Shown here: piece by piece, positions 33,118 to 40,815 of the stretch
Layout: the number at the start of each line of letters is the position of its first letter
Numbering within the stretch: position 1 is the stretch's first letter
NCBI GenBank assembly: GCA_016710065.1
Contig: JADJLP010000010.1
Coordinates: 558,001 to 622,000, forward strand
Length of the DNA: 64,000 nucleotides
Direction: 5' to 3'
Origin: Candidatus Ideonella esbjergensis
Lineage (GTDB): Bacteria > Pseudomonadota > Gammaproteobacteria > Burkholderiales > Burkholderiaceae_C
Made by a program: the position numbers and the translations under genes
Notes under the pieces: generated by a model
Told to the model about the DNA's origin: nothing
What the model saw: only the letters and a program-made list of their open reading frames with translations
The model's database searches: none

Positions 33118-35403
33118 GTGCGTCTGCTTGAAGGCCATCACGGCCTGGTTGCGCAGGGTGCGCAGCAGGGTCAGTTCCTGTTCCGAGGGCTTGAGTGCCT
33201 CGTCGTCGCGGTCGGCATAGATGAGCGCGAACGCAGCGCCCTTCATCATCATCGGCAGCAGCAAGAAGCTGCGCGCCGCCGTGGGTCGGTACCAGGCGGG
33301 CAGGCGCTGCTGCAGATTGGCGGCATGGCCGTCGGCGATCAGGGTGTCGGCGCCTTTCATGCAGGCGGCCGAGAACAAATCCACAGCGGCGCCCGTGTGC
33401 GCATCCACCTTGAACTGGCCGCGCAAGCTGTCCACGCCCTCGCCCAGGCCCAGGCGGCCGGTGAGCACGCCGGTCTTGGGGTCGCGCAGGCAAAAGATCA
33501 CATGCTGGGCGCCGAGCGCGCGCAGCATGGTTTCCAGAATGACCTGCAACACCTCGTTGAGCTTGAAGCTGTCACCCGCCAGCGTGGCGGTGACATCGGC
33601 AATGCCTGCCGAAAGCATCTTCTGCGCATGCTCACTGTTGTGGGTTGCCTTGCTGTTGAGTGTGTGCGGCGCCGCCGGCTCCAGCAGGCGGTGCGCCTTG
33701 GCGCGTGCGTTGGGCTGCAGACCCAGGCTGCCAGCCAGGCTGCCGAGGTGACTGCGAGCCACGTGCACGGCCGCCGACACCTCCTGCGCTTGCACGCCCA
33801 GAGCCTTGGCATAGCGCTCGGCAAGCACCTGCACGGCATCGTGCTGTTTGTCGCTGCTGGCCAGCAGGGCCTGCACCAGTTCGCCCGCGGCACGGACGCG
33901 CCAGCGCATGCGCTCGGTGTCGACGTCGACCCTGTGGTGCGGTGGCATGCCGGGCGGGCGGGCCATCATCTGCCGCAAGCTGGTGGGCAGGCCCCAGACC
34001 TGGGCCACGCCCTGCCCCAAGGCCTCGTAGCTCAAACCCAGCACATCGATCTGGGCCCGCTCGGGGTCACTGTCGATCAGGCTGCGGATGCGGGTGGCTT
34101 CGTCGGGAAAGTAGTACTCGGCCAGCATGCGGCCCAGGTGGCTCATCATGCCGGCGAGAAAGGCCTCCTCACGCTCACGCGAGGGCGGCGTGAGCTGGTC
34201 CACCAGCGTCGCGGTGAGCAGCGATTCGAGGAACAGGCCCTTCATGCGCTCGGCATGCTGCTGGTCGCCCATGTGCTCCAGCAGCACCAGCGAGAGCGCC
34301 ATGCTGCGGATGCCCGAGAAACCCACCAGTGCAGCGGCGCGCGAAACCGTGCTCACCTCGCCGTGGCTGGCGTGCTGGAAGTGCGCGCTGTTGACCAGGC
34401 GCAGCAGCTTGTTGGTGAGCGCCACGTCGCGCAGGATCTCGGCCGAGAGCGCGTGCAGGCTCTCTTTGTCGGATGAGGTGATGCGCTGGATGCGCACCAC
34501 GGCATTACTGAGTGCCGGGAAATCACCGGTGAGCTTCATGCGCCGCAGCAGGAAATTCAGCGTGCCATGGCCCAGGTTCACGTGCTCGTCCACCGAGGGG
34601 CGCAGCCAGTCTTGCAGCGCGGCCTTGAGGCTGGTCGCATCGGGCCAGCGCAAATCGGGCGAGCGGGCCGTGGCGCGCAGCACGATGGAGCGCAGCGCGT
34701 CGTCCACGTCCACCTCGCTGTGCGCGGGCCACACCACGTCCACATGCATGGCGTGTTGCAGGGCCAGCAGCGGGTCGTTGCCCTCGCGCAGCATGCGGCC
34801 GGTGAGCATCAGGCCCAGCAGCATGCCGGCCGAGAACACGTCCATCACCGGGCTGGCAGCCTGGCCGGCGGCGGCCTCGGGCGAGATGTAGCCCGGCGTG
34901 CCCACCACGCGGCCGTCGTGTTCGTCGGTGAGGCGCGCGGCAATGCCGAAGTCCATCACCCGCGGGCGGCCGTCGCCGCCCAGCAGGATGTTGGAGGGCT
35001 TCAGGTCACGGTGCACCACGCCGTTGGCGTGGGCGTAGGCCAGCGCGTCCAACACCTCGCACATCAGCAGCGCCGCGTCGCGCGTGGCCCAGTGGCCATC
35101 CTCGCGCAGGCGCTGGGCCAGGGTGGGGCCCTGCACGCATTCGCTCACGATGTAGGGCTGACCGTTGTCCTCGCCCGCGTCAAACACCGGCACGATGCCG
35201 GGGTGGTGCAAGGCGCCGGCCAGACGAGCCTCTTCCAGCCAGGCCTGGCGGGTGTCGATGTCGGTGTTGTCGGCCAGCAGCTTCAGCGCCACCTCGCGTT
35301 GCAGCTGCGGGTCGTGAGCGCGCCACACCGTGGCCTGGGCGCCGCGGCCCAGCGGGGCCAGCAGCTCGAAACGGCCCACCCGCTGCACCACGGCCGCCCT
35401 CAC
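33115..35403 (-). CDS. Ser/Thr protein kinase - HDOD - GAF protein
   Basis: 762 aa from a GTG that overlaps the upstream stop (GTGA); GTG codons at 35391 and 35388 are alternatives. The kinase domain (about 10-265) looks catalytically complete: glycine loop L-G-R-G-A-Q-A-T-V, V-A-L-K (K41), an E-E pair at 57-58, H-R-D-L-K-P-S-N (D133, K135, N138), D-F-G (151-153) and S-P-E (174-176). An HDOD domain (about 290-490) follows, starting F-P-A-L-S-N-A-V and including V-A-L-T-N-K-L-L-R-L-V-N-S-A. A GAF-like domain (about 600-755) closes the protein. HDOD domains are found in signalling proteins and have no known enzyme activity. Predicted cytoplasmic; no membrane segment. Substrate unknown. Confidence 0.85.
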   Translation of the reverse strand: MRAAVVQRVGRFELLAPLGRGAQATVWRAHDPQLQREVALKLLADNTDIDTRQAWLEEARLAGALHHPGIVPVFDAGEDNGQPYIVSECVQGPTLAQRLREDGHWATRDAALLMCEVLDALAYAHANGVVHRDLKPSNILLGGDGRPRVMDFGIAARLTDEHDGRVVGTPGYISPEAAAGQAASPVMDVFSAGMLLGLMLTGRMLREGNDPLLALQHAMHVDVVWPAHSEVDVDDALRSIVLRATARSPDLRWPDATSLKAALQDWLRPSVDEHVNLGHGTLNFLLRRMKLTGDFPALSNAVVRIQRITSSDKESLHALSAEILRDVALTNKLLRLVNSAHFQHASHGEVSTVSRAAALVGFSGIRSMALSLVLLEHMGDQQHAERMKGLFLESLLTATLVDQLTPPSREREEAFLAGMMSHLGRMLAEYYFPDEATRIRSLIDSDPERAQIDVLGLSYEALGQGVAQVWGLPTSLRQMMARPPGMPPHHRVDVDTERMRWRVRAAGELVQALLASSDKQHDAVQVLAERYAKALGVQAQEVSAAVHVARSHLGSLAGSLGLQPNARAKAHRLLEPAAPHTLNSKATHNSEHAQKMLSAGIADVTATLAGDSFKLNEVLQVILETMLRALGAQHVIFCLRDPKTGVLTGRLGLGEGVDSLRGQFKVDAHTGAAVDLFSAACMKGADTLIADGHAANLQQRLPAWYRPTAARSFLLLPMMMKGAAFALIYADRDDEALKPSEQELTLLRTLRNQAVMAFKQTH

Positions 35404-37259
35404 GGCGTGGGTCCGGCGGCGTGTTGGGTGCCTGCATCCCAACCGCGCGTGGCGGCCGAGGCATCGGCCGGCGGGAAGGGTGGCGCCGCTGAAGCGTGCT
35501 GTGCGGTGGCCTCGCTGGCAGCGCTTTGCAACGCATCCTGCATGTCCTTGGCCGTCAGCCCCAGCGGCCTGGCGTAGCGGCGGGCCACCACGCCCAGCGC
35601 GGCCATCACCAGCTTGGCGGGCATCAGGGTCACGTCCAACAGGTCGTTGGCGCAACTGGCGGTGACGCGCAGGATGTCGTTGTCATTCTCGGGATGGTGC
35701 ACGGGCGCACCCGGCGGCAGGCGGCGGATCATGGTCTGCACCGACTCGTCCAGGCCCCAGTGCTTGGCCACGGCCACACCCAGGGCTTCCACATCGATGC
35801 CCAGCACCGCGAACGAGGCCGCCTCGGCCGTCATGCCCGGCTCGGGCTGTCCACCCGGCGTGGTGGCATCGGCCGATTGCATCAACCGGCGTATCTGCAT
35901 GGCCTCGTCGGGAAAGTGGTACTGCACCATCAGACGGCCCAGGTTCTGCAACTGGGTGATCAGCGACACCACCTCGCCGTCGTAACCGGCCGGCGCCAGC
36001 TTGGTGGCCACCAGGCTGGCGCGCTGCACACGGTGGATGAGCGTGAGCATTTCCTCGGCCGCCTGTTCATTCATGGGCCCAGGCCAGGCGCGCAGGCCCA
36101 GCGCCGCGCGGCGCACACCATCCAGGCCGAGCATGGCAATGGCCCGGCGCAGCATCAGCACCGGCCCGTCGCTGGAGACCGAAGCCCCATGCACCTGGGC
36201 GCTGTTGACCGCGCGCATCAATTCAAAGGTAAGCGCCATGTCGCCCAACACCGCGTCCGCCAGCTCGCTGGTGCGACCACCGTCCATCAGGGCCAGATGG
36301 GCGACGCGCTCGGCGGCACCTGGCAGCGCGGGCAACACACCCACGCTGCGCAAGCGGTCGAGCAGCAAAGCCAGTGGGCCGCCATCTTGCTCAGAGCTGG
36401 TCTTAATCCAGCCTTCCAGCGCGCGCTGCAGCGTGCGGGCGTTGCGGTAGCGCTGGCGCACCTGGCGGTCGGTGGCACGGTTGACGATGGCACGCAGCGG
36501 ATCTGGAATGGGGCGTGGCACCGTCCAGGGCAGGCGCACAAAGTCCTGGCCTATGGGCGGCATCAGCGCAATCACCTTGCCCACGTCGGCCTGTTCCAAC
36601 GGCGCTTGCCCGGCCAGGCCCTGGTGCATCACCAGGCCCAGGGCCAGCACATCGGTCACGGCGGCGTCGCGCACCGCGCGCAATTCATCGAGCGCGCCAT
36701 GGCTCTCGCCGCCGCGGCCGGCCAGGTCCAGGCCCAGCACCTTCACCTGCCCGCCCTCGTCCACGCTGAGCATGAAAGGCTGCAAGTCGCGGTGGGCCAC
36801 GCCCGCCTCGTGCGCATAGGCCAGGCCCTGGGCGGCCTGCACTACCCAGGCGGCCAGGTCGGCTGCCGGTATGCCCTGTCTGGAGAAACGCTCAGCCCAA
36901 GTGACGGCCGTGCCGCGCTCGTAGGCGGCGTAAGGCCAGCGGTCGAACTCGCCCACCTCCACCGGCTGGGCGAGGTGCGGGTGGTTCAGCCGGGCGGCGC
37001 GGCGGGCTTTTTGCTGCCAGTCCTGCATGCCCTGGCCTGTGAGCTGAACGCGCGGGATCGCCAGCATGAATTCCTGTTCATCGCGGTCCATGACCAGCCA
37101 GGCCATGATGTGCTGGCTCTTGCCCAGCAGGCGCACCAGCTGGAAACGGCCGAACATGCGTACCGCCTGCGGCTGCGCCTGCCCCTTGGGCTGGGCGGCG
37201 GCGGACGATGGTGCGGCGTGCAAGCCGGCGGCTTCGGTGGTGGTGGGCTGAAATGTCAT
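35400..37259 (-). CDS. Pseudokinase - HDOD protein
   Basis: 619 aa from the ATG at 37259 (an ATG at 37310 is also in frame). The kinase-like region (about 35-285) has lost key residues. The VAIK lysine is Pro (L-A-I-P, P69). H-R-D is kept (156-158) but is followed by L-Q-P-F-M instead of L-K-P-S-N, and the DFG site reads G-L-D (176-178). The domain should therefore not transfer phosphate. An HDOD domain (about 300-500) follows. The 40 C-terminal residues are Ala/Pro/His-rich. It overlaps the live kinase gene by four bases, with the same domain order but no GAF, so the two probably work together. Confidence 0.83.
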   Translation of the reverse strand: MTFQPTTTEAAGLHAAPSSAAAQPKGQAQPQAVRMFGRFQLVRLLGKSQHIMAWLVMDRDEQEFMLAIPRVQLTGQGMQDWQQKARRAARLNHPHLAQPVEVGEFDRWPYAAYERGTAVTWAERFSRQGIPAADLAAWVVQAAQGLAYAHEAGVAHRDLQPFMLSVDEGGQVKVLGLDLAGRGGESHGALDELRAVRDAAVTDVLALGLVMHQGLAGQAPLEQADVGKVIALMPPIGQDFVRLPWTVPRPIPDPLRAIVNRATDRQVRQRYRNARTLQRALEGWIKTSSEQDGGPLALLLDRLRSVGVLPALPGAAERVAHLALMDGGRTSELADAVLGDMALTFELMRAVNSAQVHGASVSSDGPVLMLRRAIAMLGLDGVRRAALGLRAWPGPMNEQAAEEMLTLIHRVQRASLVATKLAPAGYDGEVVSLITQLQNLGRLMVQYHFPDEAMQIRRLMQSADATTPGGQPEPGMTAEAASFAVLGIDVEALGVAVAKHWGLDESVQTMIRRLPPGAPVHHPENDNDILRVTASCANDLLDVTLMPAKLVMAALGVVARRYARPLGLTAKDMQDALQSAASEATAQHASAAPPFPPADASAATRGWDAGTQHAAGPTP

Positions 37260-37394
37260 GGTCTGCGGGCAGGCTGCCATGGCATTGAAGCGCGAGCCCG
37301 CGTTCGGCATAGGGCTGAACAGCGGCACAAAGCGTGAGCTTTTCGGGATCAGGTGGTTGCGGTCACCGCCGTTCTCCGCGCAGGCCCGGCTCAG

Positions 37395-37476
37395 GCCAGC
37401 GCACGGCCGCTCCGAAGCGGCCTGGGCACCCACTTGGCAGGTGGCTGCCGTACCCGGCAGCCGGGTGCACCACTCA
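37395..37476 (-). repeat. 82-bp stop-codon-linked repeat, copy C
   Basis: Third copy, beginning at the TGA of the AddA-like gene and lying upstream of the pseudokinase gene. First stem on the plus strand: GGCTGCCG-TACC-CGGCAGCC, again changed on both arms relative to copies A and B. The middle hairpin is weaker here (CACC..GGTG). The third, GGCCGCT-CCGA-AGCGGCC, is identical in all copies. Confidence 0.83.
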
Positions 37477-40400
37477 GCCCACCTCGATGACCTCGCCCGC
37501 CCCGCTCACGAGGGCACTGCGCACCGCCTCGCCCGGCTGCAATTGGGCCACCGCCTGACGGTATCGCGCCATCTGGGCCAGGTAGTCAGGCTGCTGCTGG
37601 GGTGCGTGGTCGAGCTTGTAGTCCAGCACCCACCAGACACGCTGGCCAGCCTCGTCGCGGGCTACCAGGCGATCGATGCGCAGCACCTCACCGCCTTCGG
37701 ACACTGGCACCTCGTCGCCAGCCCACAGCAGGCCGGGGCCGCTGCGGTAAGGCGCGAAGGCCGCACTGACCAGAACGGCGCTGGCGGCCTGCGCTGCCAA
37801 TGCGGCCTCGGGCGGCGAGAGACCAAACTCGGCCGCCGCCGCAGGGGCCACATCGGCAACCCAAGCGCATGCATCGCCGCCCAAGGCCACACCACCAGTG
37901 CCGCAAGCCCATTGCATCAGCCGGTGAAAGGCCTCGCCCACCAGGGCGATGCGCGAGCCGTCCTTGACCGCGGCCACCCAGACATCGGACACGCCAGCGG
38001 CCGCCGCAACACCACGCTCGGCAGGCGGGTGGGCTGCGGCCACGGCCGCCCAGTCGTCGACCAGGATCTCGCCGGGACCGCCTGCGGCCGCGGGCCATAC
38101 CTCGGCCGGCCGCCAGCGCTGGGCCAGCGGCGCCAGCCGGTCCCACCAGGCCGGGTCCGAGGCCTTGCGCTGCGGGGCTATGCAGCTGAGCACCAGCTGC
38201 CGGCGCGCCCGCGTGGCCGCCACGTACAGCGCGTTCAGCTCCTCGCGCGCAGCCAGGTGCGCCTCTTGCTCCCGCAGTGGCAGCAGCGAGGGCGCCAGCC
38301 GCGACTGACGACCCACGAAGGCCACGCAGCTGGGGTGGGCCAGGTGCACCGGCCAGTCCACCAACAGGCTGCCGGTCTCGGCGTTGCGGCCTTCGGGGTC
38401 GCAGTCCATCAGGAACACCACGTCCGATTCCAGCCCCTTGGCGCCGTGCACGGTCAGCAATTGCACCGCGTTCGCGTCGGCCGTGGCGCCAGCCTTCACG
38501 GCCCGCGCCCGCAAGGCCCGCACAAATCCATAGGGAGTGGTGTAGCGGCCGCCATCCAGCGCCAGCGTCTGGGCCAGCAGCTTGTGGATCACGGCCCGCA
38601 CATGCTCGCGCCGCTCGGGCGGGCTGGCTTGCAGCATGCGCGCCATCACATCGCCCCGGTGCAGCACCTGGTCCAGCAGATCGTGCGGCGGCAAGGCGCG
38701 GGCGGCTTCGGCCCAGGTGGCCAGCAGCGGCGCGGCGCGGCGCAACGCTGGCGAGGTTTCGTGCTGCGCGCCCCAGCGCTGCAAAGCCGGCCACCAACCG
38801 CCGGCAACCGGAGCCCGCTGGGCCAGTTGCAGCAGGTCGTCGTCGCTGGCGCCAAACACCGGGCTTTTGAGCGCCTGGGCCAGCGAAATTTCATGCCCCG
38901 GCGAGGCCAGCGCATCGAGCAAGGCGATCAGGTCGCGCGCCTCGGGCTCGTCGGCCAGCGAGACATCGTCGGGCCGCACATGCGGCACATGCCAGGCCCG
39001 CAGGGCGTCGGACAGCAGGCTCAGCACGCTGCGCTTGCGCGCCAGCACCTGGATCTCGCCAGCCTTGGTCTGGCCATTGGCCAGCAGCTCGGCAATGGCC
39101 CGCGCCACCTCGCAGGCTTCCTGCACGCTGCGGCGCTCCTGTTCGGTGCTGCGCGGCTCGGTCAGGCTGTCGCGCCACACCTCGGCGCCGGCCTGGCCAG
39201 CGCCCTTCGCGGCCTTGGCTGGCTTGGGCACGCGTGGCAGCGTGTACAACCCCGGCCCGGGCTCTGTGACCTCGGTGGTGTGGTGGCGAAAGCCTGCGTA
39301 GTCGCCAGCGGCCTGGGCCTGCTCGAACGCGGTGTTCAAGGCCGCCAACACTTCGGGCGCATTGCGCCGGGTGTGGTCGCAGGCCAGGCGCCGGCCGGCC
39401 AGCGCATCCACCACGAAATCACCGGCGGCCGCGAACACGCGCGGCTCGGCACGGCGGAAGCGGTAGATGCTTTGCTTGGGGTCGCCGACGATGAACACCG
39501 ACAGCGCTGCCTGCCCGCTGGCGCCACCGCCCGCGCCGGCATAGGCCGCCAGCCAGGGTTGCAGCGCATGCCATTGCAGCGGGCTGGTGTCCTGGAATTC
39601 GTCGATCAGCAAATGCCTGAGCCGCGCGTCCAGCCGCTCCTGTATCCAGCCCGACCAGGTCGAGTCGCCCAGCAGCTTGAGCGCCAGGTTTTCCAGGTCG
39701 GACATGTCCACCACGGCCCGCGCGCGCTTGAGCGCGGCAAACTCGGCCAGCAGCACCCGCGAAAGCGCGCACATGCGGCGTTGGTCATCGTGCGCGTCCT
39801 GCTGCTTCACGCGCTCGTCGATGGCCAGCAGTTCGCCGCTCAACGCAGCGGCGCAGGCAGGCTCGCCGGGCAGCTTGCGCGGCGTGCCCTTGTCGGTGTG
39901 CAGTGCGGCAATTGCCTGGTCGAAACCATCGCTGAGCGCACCCCGTGCGATCAACGTCAGCGCCGCGCGCAGACCCTCGGCCACCTTCTGGCTGGTCTTG
40001 CTGGCGCTGGCACCCAGCTCGCGTGCCGCCGTGTCGGCCGCTTCCACAAAATGCGCACTGGCCAGCAGCGCCAAGGGATGCGCCAGCCCCGCGCAATCGG
40101 CATAGCGGCTGGCAGCTGACGGAATGGCGTTGTCCAGGCAAGCCGCCGCGTCGGCCCGCTCGATCTCCACCCGCTTGCTCCAGGCCGCATCCAGCCAGCG
40201 CATCAGCGTGTGGCGGCCTTGCCGGACCACCAGGGCCATGTAGTCGGCGCGCAGCGCGGGCTCGGCCGCGACGCGGTTCTGGAAGCGGCGGAACAGTTCC
40301 AGCCGCAGCTCGTCCACATCCTCCATCAGCGCCATGCCGGGTTGCAAACCCATCTGCGCCAGCACGTCCAGCGGCGCCATGCGCATCAGCTGTGAGAACC

Positions 40401-40815
40401 AGGCATGGAAGGTCTTGACCTGCACCGTGCGCCCGCTGGCCAGCACGCGCTCGTACAAGCCACCCAAGGCTGGGGCCAGCTGTTCGGCCCGTGGCTGTGC
40501 GAGGCCACGCTGCACCAGGGCTTGCACACGCTGGGCGTGCGTGGCGTTGGGCGTGGCAAATTCGGCCAGCCATTCGTTCAGGCGTGCACGCATCTCGCCG
40601 GCGGCCTTGCGGGTGAAGGTGATGGCCAGGATCTGCGAGGGCTCGGCCCCTTCCAGCAATGCGCGCAGGATGCGCGAGACCAGCATCCAGGTCTTGCCTG
40701 CACCCGCGCAGGCCTCCACCACGATGCTCTGCGACGGGTCGCAGGCGGTGGCATAAAAGGCGGCGCGGGTGCTGCTGGTGCCGTCGATTTGGTAGGCGGG
40801 GGTGTGGGTCGTCAT
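37474..40815 (-). CDS. AddA-like UvrD-family helicase/nuclease
   Basis: 1113 aa. A superfamily 1 helicase with the motifs in order: Walker A G-A-G-K-T (38-42), I-T-F-T-R-K-A-A-G-E-M, L-L-I-D-E-F-Q-D-T-S, V-G-D-P-K-Q-S-I-Y-R-F-R-R-A and L-L-T-V-H-G-A-K-G-L-E. The C terminus carries a RecB-type nuclease motif, L-D-Y-K (D1065), with a following Q-M-A-R-Y. It pairs with the AddB-like gene, which it overlaps by ATGA. Such pairs process DNA double-strand ends for recombination. The protein ends soon after the nuclease core, so the fold is compact. Its stop codon is the first triplet of repeat copy C. Confidence 0.9.
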   Translation of the reverse strand: MTTHTPAYQIDGTSSTRAAFYATACDPSQSIVVEACAGAGKTWMLVSRILRALLEGAEPSQILAITFTRKAAGEMRARLNEWLAEFATPNATHAQRVQALVQRGLAQPRAEQLAPALGGLYERVLASGRTVQVKTFHAWFSQLMRMAPLDVLAQMGLQPGMALMEDVDELRLELFRRFQNRVAAEPALRADYMALVVRQGRHTLMRWLDAAWSKRVEIERADAAACLDNAIPSAASRYADCAGLAHPLALLASAHFVEAADTAARELGASASKTSQKVAEGLRAALTLIARGALSDGFDQAIAALHTDKGTPRKLPGEPACAAALSGELLAIDERVKQQDAHDDQRRMCALSRVLLAEFAALKRARAVVDMSDLENLALKLLGDSTWSGWIQERLDARLRHLLIDEFQDTSPLQWHALQPWLAAYAGAGGGASGQAALSVFIVGDPKQSIYRFRRAEPRVFAAAGDFVVDALAGRRLACDHTRRNAPEVLAALNTAFEQAQAAGDYAGFRHHTTEVTEPGPGLYTLPRVPKPAKAAKGAGQAGAEVWRDSLTEPRSTEQERRSVQEACEVARAIAELLANGQTKAGEIQVLARKRSVLSLLSDALRAWHVPHVRPDDVSLADEPEARDLIALLDALASPGHEISLAQALKSPVFGASDDDLLQLAQRAPVAGGWWPALQRWGAQHETSPALRRAAPLLATWAEAARALPPHDLLDQVLHRGDVMARMLQASPPERREHVRAVIHKLLAQTLALDGGRYTTPYGFVRALRARAVKAGATADANAVQLLTVHGAKGLESDVVFLMDCDPEGRNAETGSLLVDWPVHLAHPSCVAFVGRQSRLAPSLLPLREQEAHLAAREELNALYVAATRARRQLVLSCIAPQRKASDPAWWDRLAPLAQRWRPAEVWPAAAGGPGEILVDDWAAVAAAHPPAERGVAAAAGVSDVWVAAVKDGSRIALVGEAFHRLMQWACGTGGVALGGDACAWVADVAPAAAAEFGLSPPEAALAAQAASAVLVSAAFAPYRSGPGLLWAGDEVPVSEGGEVLRIDRLVARDEAGQRVWWVLDYKLDHAPQQQPDYLAQMARYRQAVAQLQPGEAVRSALVSGAGEVIEVG

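Noticed and set aside
37258..40119. A 953-residue open frame antisense to the AddA-like gene
   Set aside because: Same effect of codon bias. The sense frame has all helicase motifs in order; the antisense frame is His/Gln/Arg-rich filler.
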